Below are positions 1 through 9,321 of a stretch of 64,000 nt of DNA, piece after piece; position 1 is the stretch's first letter; every line of letters starts with the position of its first letter. The DNA is from Chitinophaga varians. GTDB lineage: Bacteria; Bacteroidota; Bacteroidia; Chitinophagales; Chitinophagaceae. The notes under the pieces were generated by a model. The model was given only the letters and a program-made list of their open reading frames with translations. It was not told the DNA's origin and searched no databases. The stretch spans positions 1,178,001 through 1,242,000 of the forward strand of contig NZ_JACVFB010000003.1 in assembly GCF_014529945.1 (NCBI RefSeq). Reading direction: 5' to 3'. The translations under genes were made by a program, and so were the position numbers.

Positions 1-1959
1 TTGTTCCGGAGTAACGGGGTGATAACTGGCGGAAACTACTGTGCCGTAGTTAAACCACGGATCCGTCGTTGTTTCCTGCGGCGTTACCGGAAAGCGCTGA
101 CTGAAGCGGGAACCGCCATCATTGGCTTTGGTGCGGAATAGCAACGGTTCAGCCGGATCAATGGCCAACATCATGCTATGGGAAACAGACCGTTTGTTAA
201 AATTAAAATCATACGGCGTACCATAAGAAAGGTACAGTCCTATATGGCCCAGTTGCATGCCGTGGTAGTATATTTCCAGTGCGCCGGCATCGGCATGTTG
301 GTGATTGCCGAAATGATAACCGCCGCCTTTGATCTGCGCGACCACCTCGTTGCTGCCGGGCTGATTGTTCCAGCCGGTACGGGCTATCATGCTACCGATA
401 ACAGGACCGAAGTCTTTGGTGAGCGGCAGTGACGCGAGGCTCGTATCCGGTTTCAACGCGGGGTCATTGACCAGCAGGAACAGCACCGGATTGTCCGGCA
501 GGCCACCTTCTCTTTCAAATTCGGCTTTCAGTATCGGGTCGTTGGCGTATGCGTAGCAGAGCAGCATGGTCTGCGGCTGTTTCCAGTAGCTGGTCTGCCG
601 GTTGGCGCGTACACTGAACATGTCGCCATCGTGTAGCATGGTGCCATCTGGCAGGCGCATATAGAGCCACCAATAAGGCAGATTTTTGATGTTGTCATCA
701 AAAACGGGGTGGCCGGTCATGCGCTGCAACAACCATGCGGCGTGCATTTCCCAGCCGAAGCGATAGGCGCCGTAGTCTACGCCCTGGTTGTGCCGGGGCG
801 AAGCATATTCAAACTTCCGCATCGGCACCAGTTGTTCGAGGATGATGTAGGCAGTATATTGATAAGGCAGCGGGTCTTCATCATAGATGGCGATGCTCAT
901 GGCCAGCAGGTCGCGGTTGACCTGCGCTTCGTTACCATGACCGTTGATCGCGCTGTTGTCGAACGGCGGCCAGCCTATTTCCATTTCGCGGGCCTGCCGC
1001 ATCAGGTGATAACGCAATGTTTGTTTGGTGGGTTGGTCCAGCAGGGCGTAGCACCAGTCATACACCAGTGCGCCGGTGTAGATGGCGCGGCCTACTTCAC
1101 GGGTGATATCACCATATTTCACGTTACCGAATTCCAGCATCGTGAGGTAGTGCGTGATCAGTTGCACAGCCTGGCGACCAATAATAGTGTCACCGGTCAT
1201 GAGATAATAGAACGCTTTGCTTTCGGCGGCCTGCTCCAGTGCGGCGTTGTAGAACACTTCCCTTTCCGGATCAAAGGGGAAGGTGAATGGGCGCAGCGCT
1301 GTTGTTTTCACTTTCTCCCAGGCCGCTTTATTTTCTCCGGTAAGAAGACGGGATTTAATAACAGGTAGTGTTTCTTCGTTTAGCCATAACCGTGGTCTTT
1401 CCTTACGCGGCACCATCGTGGGTTTATATTGTTGCGCGGCGGCCGGCACGGCTGGCGGCGTATAAGGCCGGAAGGCGATGTATTGCAGGCGGATGCCTTT
1501 AGGCAGCCATATCTTCACCTGTTGCTGCGGGGCAGACAGGTCAAATTTGCCTGCTACCTGAATAGCATGGTTCCAGCTATCGAATACAATGCGTTGGGTA
1601 GGACGTTGTCCGGGGAATTGTATTTTGATGCGGGCTGTTTCCACTTTTCCTATTTGCACGAGGGAGTCGAGATTTTGTTCCGTGACAGCGCAGGTGATCA
1701 TTTCGTAGGTGCCTGGCCGTGGGAGGCTAACGGAAAATATCAGATCGGCGGGCGTTTGGCTGCTGTCGACGGTGGCGGTACTGTTTTTCTTCAGGGCGGC
1801 CCATCTGATCTTACCAGGCCCTTTCAACAGTTCAGTTGTGCGATGGTTGAGCATTGCTTTATCCACATTCCATTGCAGTTGCTGTGCAGTACCCATGCTG
1901 CATAACAATACCCCCACCCAAATCAGGACAAGGCACTTACTATTATTAACAATACACAT
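1..1959 (-). CDS. Heparinase II/III-family polysaccharide lyase, 3' end beyond window
   Basis: The 653 visible codons begin at an ATG followed by a hydrophobic stretch ending in a signal-peptide-like SMGTAQ, so the product should be exported. Residues about 190-400 hold an RPRLWLNEETLP segment and helix-rich sequence of the kind found in the alpha/alpha toroid of these lyases. Near residue 580 is NHQHADAGALEIYYHG, which resembles the heparinase II NHQH.DAG motif that carries a catalytic histidine. Known members cleave uronic-acid polysaccharides by beta-elimination; the substrate here cannot be told. It diverges from a SusC/SusD pair, which suggests a small polysaccharide utilization locus. 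The C-terminal beta-sheet domain is cut off by the window edge. Confidence 0.8.
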   Translation of the reverse strand, partial: MCIVNNSKCLVLIWVGVLLCSMGTAQQLQWNVDKAMLNHRTTELLKGPGKIRWAALKKNSTATVDSSQTPADLIFSVSLPRPGTYEMITCAVTEQNLDSLVQIGKVETARIKIQFPGQRPTQRIVFDSWNHAIQVAGKFDLSAPQQQVKIWLPKGIRLQYIAFRPYTPPAVPAAAQQYKPTMVPRKERPRLWLNEETLPVIKSRLLTGENKAAWEKVKTTALRPFTFPFDPEREVFYNAALEQAAESKAFYYLMTGDTIIGRQAVQLITHYLTMLEFGNVKYGDITREVGRAIYTGALVYDWCYALLDQPTKQTLRYHLMRQAREMEIGWPPFDNSAINGHGNEAQVNRDLLAMSIAIYDEDPLPYQYTAYIILEQLVPMRKFEYASPRHNQGVDYGAYRFGWEMHAAWLLQRMTGHPVFDDNIKNLPYWWLYMRLPDGTMLHDGDMFSVRANRQTSYWKQPQTMLLCYAYANDPILKAEFEREGGLPDNPVLFLLVNDPALKPDTSLASLPLTKDFGPVIGSMIARTGWNNQPGSNEVVAQIKGGGYHFGNHQHADAGALEIYYHGMQLGHIGLYLSYGTPYDFNFNKRSVSHSMMLAIDPAEPLLFRTKANDGGSRFSQRFPVTPQETTTDPWFNYGTVVSASYHPVTPEQ

Positions 1960-2012
1960 GCTGGTCGATAATTACATTCACAGATAATGAAGCCGTTACA
2001 ATGATAGAGACA

Positions 2013-2026
2013 TTTTGTATACAAAA
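2013..2026. promoter_or_regulatory. Palindromic operator-like site 1
   Basis: TTTTGTATACAAAA is a perfect 14-bp palindrome 54 bp upstream of the lyase start codon. Its core resembles operators of FadR/GntR-type regulators such as the Bacillus gluconate operator, but no such regulator is encoded in the window, so the cognate factor is unknown. Confidence 0.5.
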
Positions 2027-2154
2027 CAAGATAAATCCAGTAAACAAAACTGTCTTATCAAGCCCAAAAATAAGTGTATTCTGTACCTTACAGCGCCATA
2101 ATCACACATTGGCGACTATATCCCATGGCGCTACCGTATTTTCAGAAAATAATT

Positions 2155-2192
2155 TTTTGTTTACAAAATAAATGTATATTCGTATACAAATA
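2155..2192. promoter_or_regulatory. Palindromic operator-like sites 2 and 3
   Basis: TTTTGTTTACAAAA at 2155-2168 and TATTCGTATACAAATA at 2177-2192 are near-perfect palindromes of the same type as site 1. Their centres lie 23 bp apart, about two helical turns. They lie 265 bp or more upstream of the SusC start and are well placed to control one or both divergent transcripts. Confidence 0.5.
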
Positions 2193-2456
2193 AATTAATA
2201 CTATCTGGTTGACCGATGGTCATCCGGACTACCAACAAATATCAACCAATCAAACCGGCATCCTCCCGGCTGCCGATTGAATTACATCCATCTATCAGTC
2301 ATACCATTTTACGCATTCATCAGCCGAAGGCTGATACAGGATTTGTATGTGATCAACCGGCCAGCGGCGGTATACTGATAACAACTGACCTAAGCAACCA
2401 ACATCAACGCCAGCCATTACCGGCCTGCGGGATTTTTTAACCTGTAATTTAAAAAT

Positions 2457-5400
2457 ATGGTTTTCAACATCCATACCAGGAACAATGCTGATACGATCAG
2501 GCCTGGTATCCTGAGATTGTCACTCACGGCAGCGCTCTCCCTGTTCCTATTACTCCTATGCCATTCACGCACACTGGCTGCCGCCGATACGCTACGTGTA
2601 ACCGGTACCGTTACCGACAGCAGCGGCGCTCCCATGCCAGGCGTACTGGTAAAAGTAAACGGCTCCTCACAAGCTACCACCACCGACGCCACCGGTCACT
2701 TCGTACTAAAGCTGGTACCGGCAGGCGCCACCCTCCTCTTTAGCATGATGGGCTATCTGCCACAGGAAATAAAAGCCGGCAGTCAGCCGCTGTACGTCCG
2801 CCTGCGGCCCGGCGTTCGGCAGCTCGACGAAGTGGTGGTCACCGACGGCTACCGCGTCACCACTCGCGCCGCCAACACCAGCGCCATCGGCACCATTAGC
2901 GGTGCAGCACTGGAAAACAAACCATTCTCCACCGTCATGCAGAGCATGCAGGGTAAAATAGCCGGCCTGTCGGCACCGCTGACCAGCGGCCAGCCCGGCG
3001 CCAATGTCAACATCCGCATCAGAGGCGTAGGCTCACTCTCCCTCTCCTCCGATCCGCTGATAGTGGTAGACGGCATGATCGTCAACTCCGGCCAGCTCTC
3101 CGGCGCCGTTACCACTTCCAACGCACTCGCCGGCATCAACCAGAACGACATCGAAAGCATCGACGTGTTAAAAGATGCCGCCGCCACAGCCCTATACGGC
3201 TCCCGCGGCAGCACCGGCGTGATCGTCATCACCACCAAAAGAGGCAAGATGGGGAAAACACAACTCAGCGCTGACGCCGAAGGAGGCGTCGCCAGCCAGA
3301 TCCCGCTCCCGCACGCCGGCAGGCCGCTGAACGCCGCACAATATGCGGAACTGTTCCGCGAGGGCCTGCGCAACTCCGGCTACACCGAAGCACAAACCAA
3401 TGACCTGGCCGATAAATATGGCCTCAACAGTGGCAAAAGCAATGACTGGACCGACCTCGTTACCCGCAACGGACGTCAACAACAATATAACGTAAACCTC
3501 AACAGCGGCACGGAAAAAACCAAACTGTTCGCCTCCGCCGGCTATTTCGATCAACAGGCCACCACCATCGGCGCCGACTTCAAACGTGTGTCCGGCCTGA
3601 TCAACTTTGACCATCAGATCAGCAAACGTTTCCTGCTGTCTGCCGGTGTCAATATATCCAATGTAGATCAGAACACCCCTTACAGCACCCAGTATTCCGG
3701 CAACCCTACCTGGGCCGCGCGGGCACTGCGCCCTTATCAGCTGGCCTATAACCCCGACGGCTCTATCAATACCAGCACCGCCGGCAATACCAATTTCCCC
3801 GGCATCTACAATCCGCTCTGGATCGCCAAAAACGATAGCAAACGGCTGTCTGAAACCAGAATGCTCGGCAACGCCAAACTTAAATGGAATATCTGGGACA
3901 AGCTCGTCTACACCAGCTACTTCAGCATCGATTACAACACGCTGGAAGAAACCATCTTCCTCAATCCCGTGATGGGTGACGGTGTATCTGCCGGCGGCAC
4001 CAGCAAAAACTATTATTCCCGTTATACCAACTGGCTCACCCGCAACCAGCTGGATTATCGCTATGATATTCCCGGATACAATAATTTCTATGTGACCGCC
4101 TCTGTGGGTTACGAAGCACAGAAATCTAAAAAATACCTGCTGGCCGCCGTAGGCAGCGGATTTCCTTCCGCACATGAAGACCTGACTGCACTCAGCAACG
4201 CCGCCACTCCCGTAGGCGCCTATGGCCAGTTCAGCAACTACGCCTTCACCTCCCTGTACTCCAGCGCCGGTATCAACTACCGCAACAAATACGCGCTCAA
4301 CGGCTCCTACAGAAGGGACGGCTCTTCCCGGTTCCCGCCCAACAACCGCAACGCCGGCTTCTACTCCATCGGCGGCACCTGGAACATGCACGAAGAAGAT
4401 TTCTTCCAGCAACAAAATATACTGTCATCGCTGAAGATCCGCTCCTCCTATGGCACCACCGGCAACGCCAACCTTGGCAACTACGACTGGATGCCACAAG
4501 CCAACTACAGCAGTTCGTATAGCTATGCAGGTTATAACGGCAGCCAATACTCCATCATCGGCAATACCGATCTGCGGTGGGAAACTTCCAAAAAGTTCGA
4601 TGCCGGCGCCGACATCGGTTTTAACAATGATCGTTTTATACTGACTGTAGACTACTACTACAATAACATCGATGGCCTCATCCGCGCAGTGAACACCTCC
4701 ATGACCACCGGCTTTGGCGCCGTGAGCCAGAACGTAGGCGCTATGGTCAACAAAGGCTGGGAATTCACCATTAAGGGAGATATACTCAAACACAAAGACT
4801 TCAACTGGTACAGCAATTTCAATCTTGCGCTCAACAAAAACCAGATCACCCGCCTGCCACAGGGCACACTGGAACGCAACGACATGTTCTACCTGAAAGA
4901 AGGATACAGTTTCAACAACTACTATCTGAAAGAATTCGCCGGCGTAGATCCACAAACAGGCAGTCCCCTGTACTATACAGACGGCGGGCATTCCGCCACC
5001 ACCACCGATATCTCCAAAGCAACGTACGTAGTGCTCAACAAACAATCCGTTCCGAAATACATGGGGGGCTTCAGTAACGTGTTTACCTATAAAGGCATCA
5101 GTCTGGGCGTGGACTTCAACTACAACCTGGGTTACTGGGTGTACGGCGCATCTGACATCTACTTTACCTCCGGCGCTTATTACACCTACAACAAATACCA
5201 GTTTATCTACGACAGACGCTGGACCACGCCCGGCCAACAAACCGACGTGCCTAAATTCAGCACCACCACCGACAATTCCGTGAGCACCTACCGTCTGTAC
5301 CGTGGTGACCATATCCGTCTGCAGAACATCAGCATTGGCTATGATTTCAGCCGTATGCCACTGGCCAAACGATTAGGTGTTAACAAGCTGTATGTGTATG

Positions 5401-5537
5401 GCCGGGGCACCAACCTGTGGACCCAAACCTTCGACGACCGCCTGCCTTTTGATCCCGAAGTCAGCTATTCCGGCTTCGACTATCAGAACATGTTGAAATA
5501 TAAAACTTTCACTTTCGGGATTAACGTAGGATTTTAA
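2457..5537 (+). CDS. SusC/RagA-like TonB-dependent outer membrane transporter
   Basis: The 1026-residue protein has an N-terminal hydrophobic signal (about 20-42), a carboxypeptidase-regulatory-like beta-sandwich (about 46-120, starting VTGTVTDSSGAPMPGVLV), a TonB-box-like segment DEVVVTDGY (124-132), a plug domain containing VNIRIRGVGS and DPLIVVDGMI, and a long beta-barrel ending in FTFGINVGF. There is no STN domain, so it is not expected to signal to a FecR. Such proteins import oligosaccharides or peptides with a SusD lid. The SusD gene follows after 10 bp. The neighbouring lyase suggests an acidic polysaccharide as substrate; that is inference. Confidence 0.93.
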   Translation: MVFNIHTRNNADTIRPGILRLSLTAALSLFLLLLCHSRTLAAADTLRVTGTVTDSSGAPMPGVLVKVNGSSQATTTDATGHFVLKLVPAGATLLFSMMGYLPQEIKAGSQPLYVRLRPGVRQLDEVVVTDGYRVTTRAANTSAIGTISGAALENKPFSTVMQSMQGKIAGLSAPLTSGQPGANVNIRIRGVGSLSLSSDPLIVVDGMIVNSGQLSGAVTTSNALAGINQNDIESIDVLKDAAATALYGSRGSTGVIVITTKRGKMGKTQLSADAEGGVASQIPLPHAGRPLNAAQYAELFREGLRNSGYTEAQTNDLADKYGLNSGKSNDWTDLVTRNGRQQQYNVNLNSGTEKTKLFASAGYFDQQATTIGADFKRVSGLINFDHQISKRFLLSAGVNISNVDQNTPYSTQYSGNPTWAARALRPYQLAYNPDGSINTSTAGNTNFPGIYNPLWIAKNDSKRLSETRMLGNAKLKWNIWDKLVYTSYFSIDYNTLEETIFLNPVMGDGVSAGGTSKNYYSRYTNWLTRNQLDYRYDIPGYNNFYVTASVGYEAQKSKKYLLAAVGSGFPSAHEDLTALSNAATPVGAYGQFSNYAFTSLYSSAGINYRNKYALNGSYRRDGSSRFPPNNRNAGFYSIGGTWNMHEEDFFQQQNILSSLKIRSSYGTTGNANLGNYDWMPQANYSSSYSYAGYNGSQYSIIGNTDLRWETSKKFDAGADIGFNNDRFILTVDYYYNNIDGLIRAVNTSMTTGFGAVSQNVGAMVNKGWEFTIKGDILKHKDFNWYSNFNLALNKNQITRLPQGTLERNDMFYLKEGYSFNNYYLKEFAGVDPQTGSPLYYTDGGHSATTTDISKATYVVLNKQSVPKYMGGFSNVFTYKGISLGVDFNYNLGYWVYGASDIYFTSGAYYTYNKYQFIYDRRWTTPGQQTDVPKFSTTTDNSVSTYRLYRGDHIRLQNISIGYDFSRMPLAKRLGVNKLYVYGRGTNLWTQTFDDRLPFDPEVSYSGFDYQNMLKYKTFTFGINVGF

Positions 5538-5547
5538 ACTATTGATC

Positions 5548-6993
5548 ATGAAGAAAAACAACAAACATATATGGTTGCCGCTCCTGATGGCCGCCACCAC
5601 ACTGATAAGCTCCTGTGGCAAGCAGTTCCTCGATGAGCAGCCACCCACCTCCGTTTCTGTAGAGAAAGGCATCCTGACAGACGCCGATATGATGGAATCA
5701 CTGGCCGGCCTGTACAGGAATCTGGACAACTACTTCCTTTTCGGCCGTAATGCCGTAGTATTCGGCGATCTGCTGGCAGACAACGTATACCTCAGCAGTA
5801 CTAATTCCAGCCGTCTGCTGACGCAATACAGCTATACGTTTATCGTATCCAGTCCTGACGCAAAGCTGCTATGGTCCCAGAGTTACTACAGTATCCTGCA
5901 GGCCAACCGTATCATCGGGGCCCGCATTAATGTCAACAACAACGTTAACCAGTTGAGAGGTGAAGCCTATACCATCCGGGCTTTGTGCTACCTGAACCTG
6001 GTCAATTGGTTTGCCACACCGTACACTGTAAAACCCAGCGCAGACGGCGTACCGCTGGTGACCCTCTCCACCGATATAGGCGGCGCTTTCATTAAACCCG
6101 CCCGCAATACCGTTGCCGAAGTATATGATCAGATTATCAGCGATCTGGATAGCGCCTATAAGATCATGCCCGATGCCACGCCTCCCATCCATACCGCCAG
6201 CTCCAATTTCATCGCCAAACAGGCCGTAAAAGCGCTGCAGGCACGTGCTTACCTGTACAAGGGCGACTATGCCAACGCTCGCGAGGCAGCGTTGCTGGTG
6301 GTGAAAAACGGCGGCTACACGCTGGCAGCCGACGCCAACAGCTTCAACGCCTATTGGTCATCATCTGCTGCCCGCACCGATAAGCTGGAGACTATTTTTG
6401 AACTGAACAACTCCGCCGCCGCCAATAACGGCCCTGAAGGAATGGACTATATGTATTCCCGCAACGGCCTCGGCGATCTGCTCGTCACCGATGACACCTA
6501 TGCGCTGTATACGGCAACGGATAAACGCCGGTCACTGATCATCGACAGCCTCCGCGGCGGCTATCAGGCATATATCGTCAACAAATACCAGAACGCCAAC
6601 AAAACAGATAAAGACGAGGTGAAGCTGTTGCGTTATGCGGAAGTACTACTCACATTGGCAGAAGCCTACGCCAGACTGGGCGACGAAGGGAATGCCCTGC
6701 TTTATCTGAACAAAGTGGCACAAAACCGCGACGCCGCACTGGCAGCCTATACCTATAGCGGCACAGCACTGATAGACGCCATCATCCGCGAAAGACGCAA
6801 GGAGCTGGCCTTCGAAGGACTCCGTTTCTTTGACCTCACCCGGACCAATGTAGACATCAGCCGCCAGAACATGGGCGTAAAAGGTTATACCAATTATCCG
6901 ACTGTAAAAACCACCGACTTCAGAAGACTACAACCTATTCCTGAAGCCGAAACCGGCGCTAATCCCAATATCAAACAGAACCCGGGTTATTAA
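5548..6993 (+). CDS. SusD/RagB-like surface lipoprotein
   Basis: This is the substrate-binding lid of the preceding SusC-like transporter. It starts with a lipoprotein signal MKKNNKHIWLPLL and a lipobox-like LISSC, followed by KQFLDEQPPT, a typical SusD opening. The internal TPR-rich fold is suggested by AYTIRALCYLNLVNWF, and the C-terminal hallmark RRKELAFEGLRFFDLTR is clear. The ATG at 5548 is preferred over an in-frame TTG two codons earlier. The 481-residue length is normal. A strong bidirectional terminator follows the stop codon, so this looks like the end of a two-gene operon. Confidence 0.93.
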   Translation: MKKNNKHIWLPLLMAATTLISSCGKQFLDEQPPTSVSVEKGILTDADMMESLAGLYRNLDNYFLFGRNAVVFGDLLADNVYLSSTNSSRLLTQYSYTFIVSSPDAKLLWSQSYYSILQANRIIGARINVNNNVNQLRGEAYTIRALCYLNLVNWFATPYTVKPSADGVPLVTLSTDIGGAFIKPARNTVAEVYDQIISDLDSAYKIMPDATPPIHTASSNFIAKQAVKALQARAYLYKGDYANAREAALLVVKNGGYTLAADANSFNAYWSSSAARTDKLETIFELNNSAAANNGPEGMDYMYSRNGLGDLLVTDDTYALYTATDKRRSLIIDSLRGGYQAYIVNKYQNANKTDKDEVKLLRYAEVLLTLAEAYARLGDEGNALLYLNKVAQNRDAALAAYTYSGTALIDAIIRERRKELAFEGLRFFDLTRTNVDISRQNMGVKGYTNYPTVKTTDFRRLQPIPEAETGANPNIKQNPGY

Positions 6994-7007
6994 GAGAGGA
7001 GTGAATG

Positions 7008-7052
7008 ACAAAGGCCTCCTGCTTCTGATAAACAGAAGCAGGAGGCCTTTGT
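7008..7052. terminator. Bidirectional intrinsic terminator
   Basis: A perfect 20-bp inverted repeat with loop ATAAA lies between the convergent SusD and HAD genes. The stem starts with ACAAAGGCCTCC and ends with GGAGGCCTTTGT. It can end transcripts from both sides. Confidence 0.85.
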
Positions 7053-7068
7053 CGTTAGAAGAAATCAT

Positions 7069-7710
7069 TTACAGCAAACGAGGTAGCTCCTTCATCGAAT
7101 AAAATATTTCGGCACCGGCAGCTTGCAGGTAAGCAGCACTATGTTCACTGGCATACCCCAACGCTCGGAATCCGCCGGCTTTGGCGGCTTGTATACCTGC
7201 GAGACTGTCTTCCACTACGGCACACTCAGCAGGATCAAATCCCATGGTGGCGGCAGCATGCAGGAAAATACCCGGATCAGGTTTCCAGCTATTGATCGTA
7301 TAGGCGCTGAATATTTTCCCTTCAAAGAAAGACAGCAGGCCCGTCAACCGAAGGTTCAGCTCTATCTTCTTCACCGGTCCGCTGGATGCCACACAGAAAG
7401 GCAGCGTAAGTTGTTCCAGCACCTCCCGGATACCTTCTATCGGCTTCACTTCTTTTTCAAACAGTGCATAAGAACGGGTGCGGTATTGCTCGATGAAATC
7501 GTCCGCGAAGGGGCGGTCGGTCAGCGCCTGCAGCGTAGCCACAGCCTCCACGAGGTTTCGGCCGCTCATCACGCGTACCGCCTCCTGTTCCTCCATGGTA
7601 ACACCATATTCCCCTGCCAGTTGCAGCAACACGCGGATACCAATAATTTCACTGTCCACCAGCACACCGTCACAATCAAATATGACGCATTTTATCTTGT
7701 TTGTATTCAT
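7069..7710 (-). CDS. HAD-superfamily hydrolase, beta-phosphoglucomutase-like
   Basis: The 213-residue cytosolic protein opens with CVIFDCDGVLVDSE, the HAD motif I with the nucleophile and acid/base aspartates. A helical cap follows (about 20-85), then motif II at PFCVASSG, the motif III lysine near NSWKPDPGIF, and motif IV at CAVVEDSLAGIQAAKAGG. This order and the DGVLVDSE variant match subfamily IA sugar-phosphate phosphatases and beta-phosphoglucomutases. The exact substrate cannot be read from the sequence. It stands alone, with a terminator shared with the convergent SusD gene. Confidence 0.88.
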   Translation of the reverse strand: MNTNKIKCVIFDCDGVLVDSEIIGIRVLLQLAGEYGVTMEEQEAVRVMSGRNLVEAVATLQALTDRPFADDFIEQYRTRSYALFEKEVKPIEGIREVLEQLTLPFCVASSGPVKKIELNLRLTGLLSFFEGKIFSAYTINSWKPDPGIFLHAAATMGFDPAECAVVEDSLAGIQAAKAGGFRALGYASEHSAAYLQAAGAEIFYSMKELPRLL

Positions 7711-7787
7711 ATATCTGTTGTTGGGAGCATAAAGATAATTGTGGTACGGTTATTTCATACATTCATTCATCACCCAATACCAGTGTT

Positions 7788-8111
7788 ATGAAGATCATGC
7801 TTATGCTAATGACAGCCATTATTTTCTGTAGCTGCGCCACTGTAAAGAACAGCCGCTTCTCTGCCAGCGATATACAGCCCGGAATGAGCAAACAAGCCAT
7901 CATTGCCCGTTGTGGCAAACCTTTCAAGAAAAGTTTCTCACAGGTGGGCGACATATTATACGAAGACTTTTATTACAAGGAAACTATTTACAAGGATTAT
8001 TGGTTTGAGGTCAACACCATTCTGCACTTTGAGAATGGGAAGCTGGTTTCCCTTGAACCGGGACATGAGCGGAGATTATATCAGCCGCCGGTGGTATTGG
8101 AGAAGAAGTAG
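7788..8111 (+). CDS. Small BamE/SmpA-like lipoprotein
   Basis: The 107-residue product begins MKIMLMLMTAIIFCSCATVK, a short lipoprotein signal with the acceptor cysteine near residue 16. The mature part starts with SDIQPGMSKQAIIARCGKP, resembling the beginning of OmlA/BamE-type domains, in which a conserved G.S...V....G.P segment opens the fold. An earlier in-frame ATG exists, but this start gives an intact signal peptide. It is a single gene ended by a hairpin. The role is uncertain; a structural envelope lipoprotein is most likely. Confidence 0.65.
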   Translation: MKIMLMLMTAIIFCSCATVKNSRFSASDIQPGMSKQAIIARCGKPFKKSFSQVGDILYEDFYYKETIYKDYWFEVNTILHFENGKLVSLEPGHERRLYQPPVVLEKK

Positions 8112-8114
8112 CTA

Positions 8115-8141
8115 AATTGTCTCCGCAGTGCGGAGACAATT
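8115..8141. terminator. Intrinsic terminator after small lipoprotein gene
   Basis: A perfect 12-bp stem, AATTGTCTCCGC with GCGGAGACAATT, closes on a 3-nt loop and begins 3 bp after the stop codon. The AT-rich flanks allow use from both strands, so it may also end the convergent MNIO transcript. Confidence 0.75.
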
Positions 8142-8172
8142 ATTGTTATGATACTACTACCAATGATTGTGT

Positions 8173-9309
8173 TTAAAGAATAACATCTTTCCGTTTCCAC
8201 TTCTGCGCAATCTTCGCAGCCGTCTCAATCATAGCAGGGTCCCAGCTTTCAATCTGCCAGGCAGAATGTGCCAGCGACGATGCATGCAATGCTTTCATGA
8301 GCGCCTCAAAAGAGGTAGCTGTTTCCAGTATCTGCGACAGCTCCAGCTGTTGCTGGTACAAGGATTCATCTTCCCGGGCCTGAGCCGCTACAGGCAAGGC
8401 TTCCGACAGGAAATTATTCAGCGGGGCGGCTGTTTTGTTTTTGTTTTTAATGAGTTCGTCCATCCGGAGGAAATCGCTGCCGAAGGCAATCCGGCTATCT
8501 TCTGTATCCAGTCCTGTACCCAGTTGCTCCAGCACCACATATTTGAGTGAAGGACATAAGTCTATTGCTTTATCGAGGTATGCAAACACCTCTTCCGGCA
8601 CAGCATCATCATGGGTATCGCGGCGAACGGTTTTTCCCGGCGTAGCGCCGGAGATTTCCCAGCTGCCGCCGGAGATATGTATTTCCCGGACGCGGTGTAA
8701 TGGATACAGCTTGTTGAGCTCCTCGAAAGTGAGGTTAAAATTATGGGTCTGGCAGTAGAGGTTGTGCAGATCGAGGATAATAAACCCGTTCACCGGCTCC
8801 AGCAACTCATTGAGGAAATCACCATGTTTTTTCACCTCTTCCAGGGAATAGGAAAAAGCCAGATTCTCCAATCCTACCGGGCATCCGCAGGCATCCTGCA
8901 TACGCTTCAGCCGATCGCGGCCTATCTCCAGTGTCACCGGTGTATAGGGGATGTTTAACGGAGCGCCATGATGGAAGTCCCTGCCGGTCATAAAGCCGAA
9001 ATGCTCCGTCACATGATCGAAGCGGTAACGGCGGCTGACGGCCTTCAGGTGATCCAGCCATTGTTGCTGTTCCGGTAACCATCTCCCCGAAAAAAGGGAG
9101 AAAAAAACACCATGACCAATGAGCCTGTTTTCATCGCTGAAAACAGTCAATAGCTCTTCAAACCAGGAAGGTACTTTCTCCACTGCATACAGTGCATCAA
9201 AAGACCATTCTATGGCTTCAATCTGGGCCGCCTCCATGAGGGGCAGGCAGGCGGCCAGAAGGTTGTTGTCCAGATTACAGGCAACTGTTGAAAGTATTTG
9301 TGACACCAT
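8173..9309 (-). CDS. MNIO (DUF692) RiPP-modifying iron oxidase with C-terminal extension
   Basis: The 378-residue protein shows the TIM-barrel signature of multinuclear non-heme iron oxidases such as MbnB, TglH and ChrH. Candidate metal ligands are H66 in GHGV, H99/E102/H103 in DHVTEHFGF, E148/N149 in GLENLAFS, D180/H182/N183 in ILDLHNLYC, H211 in EIHISGG, H233 and E261 in VLEQLG. Family members oxidise cysteines of ribosomal peptides. The start lies 12 bp after the stop of a precursor gene, so the set is an operon. About 95 residues after 285 exceed the usual barrel length. No separate partner protein (MbnC, TglI or ChrI type) is encoded next to it. The family is firmly recognised; the product is not known. 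Confidence 0.9.
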   Translation of the reverse strand: MVSQILSTVACNLDNNLLAACLPLMEAAQIEAIEWSFDALYAVEKVPSWFEELLTVFSDENRLIGHGVFFSLFSGRWLPEQQQWLDHLKAVSRRYRFDHVTEHFGFMTGRDFHHGAPLNIPYTPVTLEIGRDRLKRMQDACGCPVGLENLAFSYSLEEVKKHGDFLNELLEPVNGFIILDLHNLYCQTHNFNLTFEELNKLYPLHRVREIHISGGSWEISGATPGKTVRRDTHDDAVPEEVFAYLDKAIDLCPSLKYVVLEQLGTGLDTEDSRIAFGSDFLRMDELIKNKNKTAAPLNNFLSEALPVAAQAREDESLYQQQLELSQILETATSFEALMKALHASSLAHSAWQIESWDPAMIETAAKIAQKWKRKDVIL

Positions 9310-9321
9310 TCACGTATTTAA

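Larger units (their letters stand above)
1960..2456. other. Divergent control region between lyase and SusC
   Basis: This 497-bp stretch holds no convincing gene. The part nearer the lyase is AT-rich and contains three GTATAC/GTTTAC-centred palindromes, listed separately. The part from about 2200 to 2456 shows no clear promoter or hairpin and is probably the long leader of the susC-like transcript. Confidence 0.6.

Noticed and set aside
2216..2440. Possible 74-codon gene in the leader before SusC
   Set aside because: No family, no ribosome site and low-complexity composition; it is more likely untranslated leader.
3192..4415. Long antisense reading frame (about 400 codons) across the first SusC gene
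   Set aside because: It lies fully opposite a clear SusC coding region, has no signal or domain, and is explained by the high GC at third codon positions.
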